Below are positions 16,446 through 24,977 of a stretch of DNA of 64,000 nucleotides, one piece after another. A model generated the notes under the pieces. The model saw nothing but the letters and a program-made list of their open reading frames with translations, was not told where the DNA came from and made no database searches. Source of the DNA: Thalassobaculum litoreum DSM 18839 (GTDB taxonomy: Bacteria; Pseudomonadota; Alphaproteobacteria; Thalassobaculales; Thalassobaculaceae); NCBI RefSeq assembly GCF_900102465.1, contig NZ_FNBW01000003.1, forward strand, positions 186,001 to 250,000, read 5' to 3'. The position numbers and the translations under genes are program-made. Each line of letters opens with the position of its first letter. Position 1 is the first letter of the stretch.

Positions 16446-17696
16446 ATGACGGTTACCCGTAGGGCGGCGTTTGCCGCGACGCTCGGATTTGCTCTGGCGG
16501 TTTCCGCCGGCGCCCAGGCCGCAGACCCCATCAAGATCGCCTTCATCGACCCGCTTTCCGGACCGTTCGCCACCACCGGCGAGTCCGGCCTGCGGTCCTT
16601 CGAGTTCGCCGCTGAAACCCTGGTCAACCAGAAGGGCGGCGTGCTCGACGGCCGGATGTTCGAGATTGTACCGCTGGACAACCAGATCAGCCCGAAGGAG
16701 AGCCTGATCCAGCTCAAGCGGGCGATCAGCGACGGCATCAACTACGTGGTGCAGGGCAACTCGTCGGGCGTGGCCAACGCGCTCACCGATGCCATCGAGA
16801 AGCACAACAAGCGTAATCCCGACCAGCGCGTGCTGTTCCTGAACTACTCGGCGGTCGACCCGGCGCTGACCAACGAGAAGTGCAACTTCTGGCACTTCCG
16901 CTTCGACGCCAACGCCGACATCAAGATGGACGCGCTGACCGACGCCATCGCCGAGAACCAGGACATCAAGAAGGTCTACATCATCGGCCAGGACTACAGC
17001 TTCGGTAAGGCCGTGGCCGATGCGGCGGTGAAGATGTTGGGCGAGAAGCGTCCGGATATCGAGATCGTCGGCAACGAGCTGCACCCGATCGGCAAGGTGA
17101 AGGACTTCACCCCCTACGCCACCAAGATCAAGGCGTCGGGCGCCCAGGCGGTGATCACCGGCAACTGGGGCGCCGACATGGTCGGCCTCGGCAAGGCGAT
17201 CATCGAGGCCGGCGTCGACGCGCCGATCTATACCTATTACGGCGCCCATGACGGCATCACCGCCACCTTCGGCGAACTGGGCGAGGGCATCATCCGCTCG
17301 GTGCGCGAGGGCAGCCTCAACCCGCCGACGCCGGAGTTCAAGGCGCTGAACGACGGGTTCAAGGCCAAGTACCCGGACAACGACATCAACCAGCCGCGCA
17401 TCTTCAACACGGTGGCGATGCTGGCGATGGCGATCGAGAAGGCCGGCACGACCGATCCGGTGAAGGTCGCCTATGCCCTGGAAGGGATGGAGTACGACAC
17501 GATCATGGGCGGCAAGGTGTGGATGCGGCCGTCCGACCACCAGGCGATCCAGGACGTCCATATCTCGGTGCACACCAATAAGGACATCGTGGTCGACGCC
17601 GATAATTCCGGCTACGGCCTGAAGGATGAGAAGACCGTCACCATGGCGGGCAAGGACAGCCCGACAAGCTGCGAGATGGAACGGCCGGACGCCTGA
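16446..17696 (+). CDS. Branched-chain amino-acid-type ABC transporter substrate-binding protein
   Basis: 416-residue periplasmic binding protein of the LivK/Leu-Ile-Val family (type 1 fold). The signal peptide (TRRAAFAATLGFALAVSAGAQA) is cleaved near residue 26 and the mature protein starts ADPIKIAFIDPLSGPFATTG. It is the first gene of a livK-H-M-G-F cluster. The ATG at 16446 follows GAGGGAGG with ideal spacing; 11 upstream codons in frame are excluded by that site. The ligand may be an amino acid, an amide or another small carboxylate. Confidence 0.93.
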   Translation: MTVTRRAAFAATLGFALAVSAGAQAADPIKIAFIDPLSGPFATTGESGLRSFEFAAETLVNQKGGVLDGRMFEIVPLDNQISPKESLIQLKRAISDGINYVVQGNSSGVANALTDAIEKHNKRNPDQRVLFLNYSAVDPALTNEKCNFWHFRFDANADIKMDALTDAIAENQDIKKVYIIGQDYSFGKAVADAAVKMLGEKRPDIEIVGNELHPIGKVKDFTPYATKIKASGAQAVITGNWGADMVGLGKAIIEAGVDAPIYTYYGAHDGITATFGELGEGIIRSVREGSLNPPTPEFKALNDGFKAKYPDNDINQPRIFNTVAMLAMAIEKAGTTDPVKVAYALEGMEYDTIMGGKVWMRPSDHQAIQDVHISVHTNKDIVVDADNSGYGLKDEKTVTMAGKDSPTSCEMERPDA

Positions 17697-17724
17697 TCCG
17701 GACGATCCGCGCGGTGCCGATCCC

Positions 17725-17742
17725 GCCCGCCTGGGCGCGGGC
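17725..17742 (+). other. GC-rich hairpin between binding protein and permease
   Basis: GCCCGC and GCGGGC pair around the loop CTGGGC, 28 bases after the stop of the binding-protein gene. Hairpins at this place often stabilise the highly expressed first cistron of such operons. No T-tract follows. Confidence 0.3.
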
Positions 17743-17797
17743 CGGCGCCGCGCATCGCCCTTGCCCTCCACGCCTTGGCCGATGACGGGACGCGTGC

Positions 17798-18748
17798 ATG
17801 GTCGAACTTGTGATTTTTTCGCTGCTGAACGGGCTGGTCACGGGCCTGCTGCTGTTCATGCTGTCGAGCGGGCTCACGCTGATCTTCAGCATGATGGGCG
17901 TGCTCAACTTCGCCCATGCCAGCTTCTACATGCTGGGGGCCTATTTCGCCTACACGATCTCCACCTATGTGGGCTTCTGGCCCGGGCTGATCGTCGCGCC
18001 GCTGCTGGTCGGCCTCGCCGGCGCGCTGGTGGAACGCTACGGCCTGCGCCACGTGCACAGGCACGGGCACGTGGCCGAGCTGATCTTCACCTTCGGGCTG
18101 GCCTTCCTGATCGAGGAGATCGTGCAGTTCTTCTGGGGCAAGGCGACCAAGGACTATTCCGCGCCGGAGCTGCTGCAGTTTCCGTTGTTCACGCTCTACG
18201 GCCAGAACTTCCCGGCCTACAAGGCCTTCATGATCCTGATCTCGGTCGGCATCTTCATCGGCCTGTTCACGGTGCTGAGCCGCACCCGGGTCGGGCTGAT
18301 CATCCAGGCGGCGATCACCCATCCGCACACCGTCTCCAATCTCGGCCATAACGTCCCGCTGGTGTTCATGGGCGTGTTCGGCGTCGGCTCGGCCCTGGCC
18401 GGGCTCGCCGGGGTGATCGCCGGGCCGGCGCTCGGCACCTTCCCGGGCATGGCCTTCGTGCTCGGCTCGATCGTGTTCGTGGTGATCGTGGTCGGCGGTC
18501 TGGGCTCGCTGCCCGGCGCCTTCGTCGCCTCGCTGCTGATCGGCTGGCTGCAGACCTTCGCCATCGCGCTCGACTGGTCGGTCAGCGACCTGCTCGACAT
18601 CCTCGGCATCAGCTTCGACTCCGAGCACGTATTGCGGGACCTGTGGACCCTGTCGCTGCCCCAGGTGGCGCCGATCCTGCCCTACATCCTGCTGGTCCTG
18701 ATCCTGATCTTCCGCCCGCGCGGGCTCATGGGGAAACGCGAGACATGA
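17798..18748 (+). CDS. livH: Branched-chain amino-acid-type ABC transporter permease, LivH family
   Basis: 316-residue inner-membrane permease with about eight or nine hydrophobic segments. It begins FSLLNGLVTGLLLFMLSSGL and carries the family stretch GVLNFAHASFYMLGAYFAY. A His-rich cytosolic loop (LRHVHRHGHVAEL) sits near residue 85. The C-terminal PRGLMGKR is typical. Its stop overlaps the livM start (ATGA). It forms the translocation pore with LivM. Confidence 0.93.
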   Translation: MVELVIFSLLNGLVTGLLLFMLSSGLTLIFSMMGVLNFAHASFYMLGAYFAYTISTYVGFWPGLIVAPLLVGLAGALVERYGLRHVHRHGHVAELIFTFGLAFLIEEIVQFFWGKATKDYSAPELLQFPLFTLYGQNFPAYKAFMILISVGIFIGLFTVLSRTRVGLIIQAAITHPHTVSNLGHNVPLVFMGVFGVGSALAGLAGVIAGPALGTFPGMAFVLGSIVFVVIVVGGLGSLPGAFVASLLIGWLQTFAIALDWSVSDLLDILGISFDSEHVLRDLWTLSLPQVAPILPYILLVLILIFRPRGLMGKRET

Positions 18749-20094
18749 GCGCCACCGAGACGGGTTCCGCGGCGACCGGCAAATCCGGCGACCGGACGGG
18801 GGCCGAGCCGGCCTGGAAGCGGGTGGCCGACGACCAGATGCGCCGCGGCGCCTTCCGGCGCACCCTGCCGGTCTGGGGGGCCGCCTTCGTCGTCCTGATG
18901 ATCATGCCGCTGCTGTTCTCCTCGGCGGTCGGCGTGACGATCATGAACCAGATGGGCATCTCCATCGTCTTCGCGCTCAGCTACAACATGCTGCTGGGCC
19001 AGGGCGGGATGCTGTCCTTCGGACACGCCGTCTATTTCGGGCTGGGCGGGTTCCTGTCGGTCCATGTGATGAACTACGTGGAGTACGACGGCTGGTGGCT
19101 GCCGCTGCCGCTGCTGCCCTTCGTCGGCGGGCTGTTCGGCCTCGCCTTCGCCGTCCCGATCGGCAGCTTCTCCACCCGCCGGGCGGGCACGGTCTTCGCG
19201 ATGATCTCGCTCGGCGTCGGCGAGCTGGTGGCCGCGTGTTCGATCATCTTCGTCGCCTTCTTCGGCGGCGAGGAGGGGGTGAGCGGCGACCGCACCATGG
19301 GCCCGCCTGTGTTCGGTTCAGAGTTCCTGAGCGAGGTGGAGGTCTACTACCTGATCGCCGGCATCGTGCTGGTCGCGGCCCTGTTCATGTACCTGTTCTC
19401 CCGTACCCCCGCCGGCCGCATGGCCAACGCGGTACGCGACAACGAGGAGCGGGCCGAGTTCGTCGGCTACAGCCAGCGCTATGTCCGCTTCGTCTCGTTC
19501 TGTGCGTCGGGCTTCTTCGCCGGCATGGCGGGCGGCCTGTTCGCCATCAACTACGAGATCCTGACCGAGGAGAACCTGAACCTGGTGACCTCTGGCTGGG
19601 TGCTGCTGATGGCCTTCATCGGCGGCGTCGGCTTCTTCGTCGGGCCGATCGTCGGCGCCATCGTGCTGACCCTGCTGCAGACCGTGCTGTCCAACCACAC
19701 CGAGCTCTGGCAGCTCTATGTCGGCATCCTGTTCGTGCTAACCGTGATGTACGCGCCGCGCGGCCTGACCGGTCTGGTGGCCATGCACGGGCCGGCGCTC
19801 AGGACCGGGCGGCTGGGCATTCTTGCGCGCGCCTATGGTGCGGCCGTCGTGCCGCTGCTCGCCTTCCTCGCCGGGGTCGTGCTGCTGCTGGAGATGGGGA
19901 ACGTCGCCAATCAGAGCGTCGTCGGCGAGAGCGAGGCCCATGTCTTCGGCCTGACTCTGGACGTGAGCACGGTCGCACCCTGGCTCGTCGCCCTAGCTCT
20001 GGCGGCGGGCGGCGGCTACGCCCTGGTCCGCCTGGCACCGCGCCTACGCGACGCCTTCGCCCGGGCGACCGGCCAGGCGGGAGCGGCGTCATGA
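18745..20094 (+). CDS. livM: Branched-chain amino-acid-type ABC transporter permease, LivM family
   Basis: 449-residue permease, longer than many LivM proteins. A 40-residue hydrophilic N-terminus precedes the membrane core, with GQGGMLSFGHAVYFGLGGFL as the family signature and MYAPRGLTGL marking the usual C-terminal end near residue 345. About 100 further residues follow, with two predicted membrane helices (VPLLAFLAGVVLLLEMG and VAPWLVALALAAGGGYALV). Start and stop overlap the neighbouring liv genes by four bases each. Confidence 0.92.
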   Translation: MSATETGSAATGKSGDRTGAEPAWKRVADDQMRRGAFRRTLPVWGAAFVVLMIMPLLFSSAVGVTIMNQMGISIVFALSYNMLLGQGGMLSFGHAVYFGLGGFLSVHVMNYVEYDGWWLPLPLLPFVGGLFGLAFAVPIGSFSTRRAGTVFAMISLGVGELVAACSIIFVAFFGGEEGVSGDRTMGPPVFGSEFLSEVEVYYLIAGIVLVAALFMYLFSRTPAGRMANAVRDNEERAEFVGYSQRYVRFVSFCASGFFAGMAGGLFAINYEILTEENLNLVTSGWVLLMAFIGGVGFFVGPIVGAIVLTLLQTVLSNHTELWQLYVGILFVLTVMYAPRGLTGLVAMHGPALRTGRLGILARAYGAAVVPLLAFLAGVVLLLEMGNVANQSVVGESEAHVFGLTLDVSTVAPWLVALALAAGGGYALVRLAPRLRDAFARATGQAGAAS

Positions 20095-20858
20095 CCGCCG
20101 CGCTGCAGATGCAGGGGGTTCGCAAGAGCTTCGGCCCCACGGAGATCATCCGCGGCATCGACCTGGAGATCCCGACCGGCGAGCGACATGCGATCATCGG
20201 GCCGAACGGGGCCGGCAAGTCGACGCTGTTCCACCTGATCAGCGGCAAGTATTCCAAGACGGCCGGCCGCATCCTGCTGAACGGGACCGAGGTGACGGAG
20301 CTCCAGCCCTATCAGATCAACCGCATGGGTCTGAGCCGGTCGTTCCAGATCACCAATATCTTCCCGCGGCTCAGCGTGTTCGAGAACGTGCGCTGCGGCC
20401 TGCTCTGGTCGATGGGGTACCGCAACAGTTTCTGGCGCCTGGTCGATACCGAGCGCGCGTTGAACGAGCGGGCGGCGCAGATCCTGGACGAGATCGGCCT
20501 GCTGGAGCGCTGCGACCTGCCGGCCGGCGTGCTCGCCTATGCCGAGCAGCGGGCGCTGGAGATCGGCATCACCATCGCCGGCGGGGCGGAGGTCATCATG
20601 CTGGACGAACCCACGGCCGGGATGAGCCACAGCGAGACCGAGGGCGTGGTCGAGCTGATCCGCCGGGTCACCCAGGGCCGTACCCTGGTCATGGTCGAGC
20701 ACGACATGGGCGTGGTCTTCAACCTGGCCGACCGGATCTCGGTGCTGGTCTATGGCGAGATCATCGCCACCGGCACGCCGGAGGAGGTGCGCGCCAGCAA
20801 GGCCGTGCAGGAGGCCTATCTCGGTGCGGTGGATGCCGGGGAAGGGGAGGCACACTGA
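20091..20858 (+). CDS. livG: ABC transporter ATP-binding protein, LivG family
   Basis: 255-residue ATPase. Walker A is GPNGAGKS with Lys43, Walker B is VIMLDEP, and the switch His is in VEHDM. The signature motif is the LivG variant AYAEQRALEIG in place of LSGGQ. The ATG at 20091 overlaps the livM stop and the TGA overlaps the livF ATG by one base, indicating translational coupling. It pairs with LivF at the cytosolic face. Confidence 0.93.
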   Translation: MTAALQMQGVRKSFGPTEIIRGIDLEIPTGERHAIIGPNGAGKSTLFHLISGKYSKTAGRILLNGTEVTELQPYQINRMGLSRSFQITNIFPRLSVFENVRCGLLWSMGYRNSFWRLVDTERALNERAAQILDEIGLLERCDLPAGVLAYAEQRALEIGITIAGGAEVIMLDEPTAGMSHSETEGVVELIRRVTQGRTLVMVEHDMGVVFNLADRISVLVYGEIIATGTPEEVRASKAVQEAYLGAVDAGEGEAH

Positions 20859-21559
20859 TGCTCCAGGTCACCGACCTGCACGCCTATTACGGTAAGAGCC
20901 ACATTCTGCGGGGCGTCAGCTTCGACGTCGGCGAGGGTGAGATCGTCAGCCTGCTCGGGCGCAACGGGGTGGGCCGCAGCACCACCTGCAAGGCGATCAT
21001 GGGCGAGGTGCCGCCGGTCGGCTCGATCCGCCTGCGCGGCCAGGAGATCGCCGGGCTGAAGCCGCATCAGGTCGCCCATCTCGGCATCGGCTACGTGCCG
21101 GAGAACCGGGACATCTTCCCGACCCTCACCGTGCGTCAGAACCTGATCCTCGGCATGAAGTCGGCCAAGCCGAAGCCGGGCGACCGCTGGTCGATGGACG
21201 ACATGTTCGAGCTGTTCTCCAACCTGAAGGAACGCGCCGACGTGGTGGCGGGCGCGCTGTCCGGCGGCGAGCAGCAGATGCTCACCATGTGCCGCACGCT
21301 GATGGGCGACCCGGACCTGGTCATGGTCGACGAACCGACCGAGGGGCTGAGCCCGCTGATGGTGGAGAAGGTCGCCGTGCTGCTGGAGGAGATCGCCCGG
21401 CGCGGCATTTCCATTCTGCTGGTCGAGCAGAAGCTGACCATCGCGCTGAAGATCTCCCAGCGCCTCCTGGTGATGGGCCATGGCCATCTGGTCTTCGAGG
21501 GGACACCGGCGGCGTTCGCCGCCGACGATCAGGTGCGCCGGGAATGGCTGGAAGTCTGA
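20858..21559 (+). CDS. livF: ABC transporter ATP-binding protein, LivF family, with Arg in Walker A
   Basis: 233-residue ATPase, last gene of the liv cluster. The LivF hallmarks are present: YYGKSHILRGV, GYVPENRDIFPTLTV, the signature LSGGEQQML, Walker B LVMVDEPTEGLSP and switch VEQK. Walker A reads GRNGVGRSTT, with Arg40 (codon CGC) where Lys is normally required for phosphate binding. Because LivG keeps its Lys, the transporter may run on one fully competent site, or Arg may substitute. Confidence 0.93.
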   Translation: MLQVTDLHAYYGKSHILRGVSFDVGEGEIVSLLGRNGVGRSTTCKAIMGEVPPVGSIRLRGQEIAGLKPHQVAHLGIGYVPENRDIFPTLTVRQNLILGMKSAKPKPGDRWSMDDMFELFSNLKERADVVAGALSGGEQQMLTMCRTLMGDPDLVMVDEPTEGLSPLMVEKVAVLLEEIARRGISILLVEQKLTIALKISQRLLVMGHGHLVFEGTPAAFAADDQVRREWLEV

Positions 21560-21566
21560 GGTTCGG

Positions 21567-21878
21567 TCAGTCGCTCTTGGCCTGCCGGATTTCCGTGACG
21601 TAGCCGGCCTGGATCGCCTGATAATAGGTGGCCGCGCACAGGGCGGTCACCGCATTCTCGCCGCGCTTCAGCGCGCTGCGGAGATCCGCCAGCGCCGCCC
21701 GCTGGTTGGCCGCGCCGAACATCGAGCGGCTCGACGGGTCGCGGCCGATGCGGTCGGCCAGGCCGCCGCCATAGCAGTAGTGAATCACCGCCTCGTAATA
21801 GCCCGGACCGCGGTCGGCGGCGCTGACCGCATGGCTGATGAGGAGGAGGCAGAGGACAAGAACCGGGAGGCGATGCAT
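21567..21878 (-). CDS. Small exported hypothetical protein
   Basis: 103 residues with a clear signal peptide (MHRLPVLVLCLLLISHAVSA, cleavage before ADRG). The mature part has Cys in VIHYCYGGG and TALCAATYYQ, a possible disulfide pair, and no recognisable domain. It lies tail to tail with livF, seven bases from its stop. An unusually AT-rich stretch precedes it and probably holds its promoter. Function is unknown. Confidence 0.7.
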   Translation of the reverse strand: MHRLPVLVLCLLLISHAVSAADRGPGYYEAVIHYCYGGGLADRIGRDPSSRSMFGAANQRAALADLRSALKRGENAVTALCAATYYQAIQAGYVTEIRQAKSD

Positions 21879-21930
21879 GGCGGGGGGCGGGGATCAAAAG
21901 GTCGGGCGAATCACCCGAGCAGTGTTCCAC

Positions 21931-21981
21931 GGTTAGATTTATTTTTTAATAAAATTTCTCTGATCTTTGAATTGTATTTAA
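21931..21981. other. AT-rich island between manC and a small secreted protein gene
   Basis: About 50 bases with long A and T runs, including TTTATTTTTTAATAAA at 21938-21953, in an otherwise very GC-rich window. It follows the manC stop and precedes the 21878 start on the same strand. It may hold a promoter for the small exported protein. On the minus strand TACAAT is a possible -10 box. Confidence 0.5.
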
Positions 21982-21997
21982 CGGGCGCCTGGATCCG

Positions 21998-23440
21998 CTA
22001 TCGTGGCGATCCGCTGCGGCCGTAGACGTCGTCCAGCCGCACGATGTCCTCTTCCGACAGCATGTCGCCGGACTGCACCTCCACGATCGCCACCGGCACG
22101 TCGGTCGCGTTCTCCAGCCGGTGGACCCAGCCCAGCGGGATGTCGATCGACTGGTGCGCGGACAGGTCCACCACGTCGAGCGCGTCGGCCGAGGGGCCGA
22201 GGGTGACCCGGGCCCGGCCCTCGATCACCACCCAGTGCTCGGCCCGGTGGGCATGGGTCTGCAGCGACAGCCGGCCGCCCGGATTGATGCGGATCTGCTT
22301 CACCAGGAAGCCGTCGCCCATATCCAGGTTCCGGTACGACCCCCAGGGACGGTGCACCATGGCGTGGCCGTCGACCTGCCCGTAGCCTTCCGCGCGCAGC
22401 CGGTCGACGACGGTGCGGATCTCCTGAACCCGGTCGCCATCGGCGACGAGCACCGCGTCCTCGGTCGCGACCACGACGGTGTTGCGCAGGCCGAGGGTGG
22501 CGATCAGCGGACCGTGGGAGATGGCGACGGTCCCATGGCTGTCCAGTTGGCTGACGGGGCCGGCGGCGGCATTGCCGTCGGCGTCGCGGCCGAGCGCGTC
22601 GGCCAGGGCGTCGAACGAGCCGATATCGCTCCATCCCGGATCGCAGGCCACCACCGACGCGGTCTCGGTGCGCTCCATGATCGCCACGTCGATCGAGACC
22701 GACCGCATGCCCTCGTAGGCCTCGGCGCCGAGGCGCAGGAAGTCCAGATCGGACCGAGCGCCGGCAAGGGCGGCGCGGCAACCGTCCAGCAGGTCCGGGG
22801 TGAAGCGGGCCGCCTCGCGCGTCAGCGTGGCGGCGGAAGCGAGGAAATTTCCCGAGTTCCAGAGGTATCGCCCATCGGCCAGGTAGGTGCCGGCGGTCGC
22901 GACGTCCGGCTTCTCCACGAACCGGGACACCGGACGGACGTCGCGATCCGCCGCCCCGCCGGCCAGGATATAGCCGTAGGAGGTCTCCGGCCGGCTCGGG
23001 GAGATGCCGAAGGTCACGATCCGCCCGCCCCGCGCCGCCGGCAGGGCGGTGGCGACGGCGTCGCGGAACGCCTGGGGCCGGGTCATGGCGTGGTCGGCGG
23101 CGAGCAGCAGAAGAACCGCGTCGGCATCGCCGGCCAGCAGGTGCAGGGCCGCGGCGAGGGCGGCCGGCGCGGACCCGCGGGCGGCCGGCTCCAGCAGGAT
23201 CGCCGCCGGCTCGATCCCGACCGCCCGCAGCTGCTCGGCGACGATGAACCGGTGCTCGGTGTTGGCGACCACCAGGGGCGGGGCGAACGTCGCCGGGTCG
23301 CAGACCCGCAGCGCGGTGGTCTGCAGCAGCGAGTGGTCGCCCTGCAGCGTCAGGAACTGTTTGGGATAGGCGGTGCGGGACAGCGGCCAGAGCCGGGTGC
23401 CGGCCCCGCCGGACAGCAGGACGGGATGGATCGTCGTCAC
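21998..23440 (-). CDS. manC: Mannose-1-phosphate guanylyltransferase / mannose-6-phosphate isomerase
   Basis: 480-residue bifunctional type II enzyme making GDP-mannose for surface polysaccharide. The nucleotidyltransferase domain opens with VLLSGGAGTRLWPLSR and includes SYGYILAG and FVEKPD. The C-terminal cupin isomerase domain starts PWGSYRNLD and holds SLQTHAHRAEHWVVIEG. The GTG at 23440 follows AGGAG by about seven bases; the longer frame upstream runs through the gmhB-like gene and is rejected. It starts four bases after that gene's stop, so they form one operon. Confidence 0.93.
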   Translation of the reverse strand: MTTIHPVLLSGGAGTRLWPLSRTAYPKQFLTLQGDHSLLQTTALRVCDPATFAPPLVVANTEHRFIVAEQLRAVGIEPAAILLEPAARGSAPAALAAALHLLAGDADAVLLLLAADHAMTRPQAFRDAVATALPAARGGRIVTFGISPSRPETSYGYILAGGAADRDVRPVSRFVEKPDVATAGTYLADGRYLWNSGNFLASAATLTREAARFTPDLLDGCRAALAGARSDLDFLRLGAEAYEGMRSVSIDVAIMERTETASVVACDPGWSDIGSFDALADALGRDADGNAAAGPVSQLDSHGTVAISHGPLIATLGLRNTVVVATEDAVLVADGDRVQEIRTVVDRLRAEGYGQVDGHAMVHRPWGSYRNLDMGDGFLVKQIRINPGGRLSLQTHAHRAEHWVVIEGRARVTLGPSADALDVVDLSAHQSIDIPLGWVHRLENATDVPVAIVEVQSGDMLSEEDIVRLDDVYGRSGSPR

Positions 23441-23444
23441 CGCG

Positions 23445-24005
23445 TCACTCCTGGGCTCGGGTGCGCGGACGGGCGCGCAGAATGGCGGCGGTGAACGCGT
23501 CCAGGTCGCCGGCCTCGAACAGATAGCCGTCGATCCCGGCGGCCGCGGCCGCATCCATGTCGCTCTGCCGGTCGCCGATCATGAACGAGCCGGCCCGGTC
23601 CACCGGCCAGGCCGCCATCAGGTCGAGCAGCATGCCCGGGGCCGGCTTGCGCCAGGATGCCTTGTCGGCGAAGCGCTCGGCCTGATGATCCGGATGGAAG
23701 GGACAGTAGCGCCAGTCGTCGACACGGGCGCCCTGCCGCAGCAGCGCCTCGCCCATCCAGCGGTGCAGGCTCTCCACCGCGTCGGTGTCGTACAGCCCGC
23801 GGGCGATCCCCGACTGGTTGGTGACCACGAAGACCCGGAACCCGGCGGCGTTCAGCCGGGCCACCGCCGCCGGCGCGCCGACGACCCAGACGATCTGGTC
23901 CGGGCGGTGGGCGAAGCCGGCATCCACATTCAGCACACCGTCGCGATCGAGAAAGACGGCAGGGCGCGGCTCGGTCTCCGGCACGGGCGGGGACAGGCGG
24001 GGCAT
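23445..24005 (-). CDS. HAD-IIIA phosphatase, D-glycero-D-manno-heptose-1,7-bisphosphatase-like
   Basis: 186-residue cytosolic phosphatase of the GmhB/histidinol-phosphatase branch. Nucleophile and acid are Asp20 and Asp22 (FLDRDGVLN); motif II is VVTNQSG, motif III Lys is in WRKPAPGM, and motif IV is IGDRQSDMDAA. GmhB enzymes bind Zn with a loop of Cys-x-His and two further Cys. Here the loop reads YCPFHPDHQAERF and lacks the last two Cys. Heptose-bisphosphatase is the best guess given manC downstream, but a related sugar bisphosphatase is possible. Confidence 0.8.
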   Translation of the reverse strand: MPRLSPPVPETEPRPAVFLDRDGVLNVDAGFAHRPDQIVWVVGAPAAVARLNAAGFRVFVVTNQSGIARGLYDTDAVESLHRWMGEALLRQGARVDDWRYCPFHPDHQAERFADKASWRKPAPGMLLDLMAAWPVDRAGSFMIGDRQSDMDAAAAAGIDGYLFEAGDLDAFTAAILRARPRTRAQE

Positions 24006-24102
24006 TCGGGGCGTCCGATTCGTTTCGACGGAGCCTCTATAGGCCGTCCGGCCCCGGGAGGCGACTCGCGAAAGCCCCCCGAGTCGTATGAAGGTCGGTC
24101 AA

Positions 24103-24112
24103 CGTGTACACG
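24103..24112. promoter_or_regulatory. Perfect 10-bp palindrome upstream of a GNAT-like gene
   Basis: CGTGTACACG is 55 bases upstream of the ATG at 24168, in the 162-base gap divergent from the phosphatase gene. The GT-N2-AC core is also found in palindromes at 30995 and 59293. It could be an operator. Confidence 0.3.
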
Positions 24113-24167
24113 CTATTGGCGTATGGATCGTCTCTTAACTCGGGCTATCAGGGATGGGAGTCGAGCC

Positions 24168-24971
24168 ATGATCACAATACCCTACAAGAACCGACTGCTG
24201 ACGAACGTCGGATCTCTGGTCGTGCCGGAGAAGGACCTGTTCGCGGAGTATTTCCTGCGGCTGAACGCGCAGCTCAACCAGTACGGGCTGCAGATTGCGG
24301 TCGATGACGACATGAGCGGCTTCGATCAGGTCTGCCGCGAGACCGGCAAGTTCATGCCGAACGCCTTCAACCCCGCCGCCGTGCCGTTCCCCCGCGGGGC
24401 GGCACTGTGGATGAGCGTGCACGACGCGACGTCGGAGCGGATCGCCACCTTCGCGATCCGCCTGTTCGACCTCGGGCAGCGCACGCTGGGCGACTGGCTG
24501 TCGACGCTGTCGTTCTTCTACAACACGCCGGCCCGCGACATGGCGAGCGGCGAGCGCTTCGTGCTCAGCGAGGAGGCGGACTCCTATGCCAATGCGGTAC
24601 GGCGCAACTGCACCTATATCGGCGGGCTGTGGCTGGCACCGGCCTGGCGCGGCCGCACGGTGCTGGCGGAGGTACTGACGACGGCGGGCTGTGCCCTGGC
24701 GCTGGCCAAGTGGGACGCGGCCCCGATGGTGTCGATCGCCGAGGACGAGGTCTATGCCAAGAACGCCTCGAAGTACCGCTTCAACGAGGCTCATTCCGGC
24801 GTGCGCTGGCTGCGCCCCCACAAGCCGGAGCGTAGCCGCATGTGGCTGCTGGGCCGGACGCGCGACGCCGTGGTCGCCGATGTGACGCAGTTCGTCGAGC
24901 GGCCGGACGCGCATCCGCTGGTGGCGGCCCCGACCGGCGTGCCGGCACGGGAGGTGCGGGCCGGAGGCTGA
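24168..24971 (+). CDS. Hypothetical protein with GNAT-like acetyl-CoA-binding motif
   Basis: 267-residue soluble protein I cannot assign to a named family. Near residue 150 it has YIGGLWLAPAWRGRTVLAEV, the beta4-alpha3 motif A (R-x-x-G/R) seen in GNAT acyltransferases. A core such as IATFAIRLFDL precedes it, and SIAEDEVYAKNASKYRF follows. No LuxI signature is present. GGGAG lies before the ATG. It is convergent with the next gene, six bases apart. The nearby 10-bp palindrome suggests specific regulation. Confidence 0.6.
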   Translation: MITIPYKNRLLTNVGSLVVPEKDLFAEYFLRLNAQLNQYGLQIAVDDDMSGFDQVCRETGKFMPNAFNPAAVPFPRGAALWMSVHDATSERIATFAIRLFDLGQRTLGDWLSTLSFFYNTPARDMASGERFVLSEEADSYANAVRRNCTYIGGLWLAPAWRGRTVLAEVLTTAGCALALAKWDAAPMVSIAEDEVYAKNASKYRFNEAHSGVRWLRPHKPERSRMWLLGRTRDAVVADVTQFVERPDAHPLVAAPTGVPAREVRAGG

Positions 24972-24977
24972 TCGTCC

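Noticed and set aside
24168-24971. A LuxI-type autoinducer synthase
   Set aside because: Only a GNAT-like motif is visible; the conserved N-terminal Arg/Phe/Trp pattern of LuxI is absent and no LuxR gene is near.
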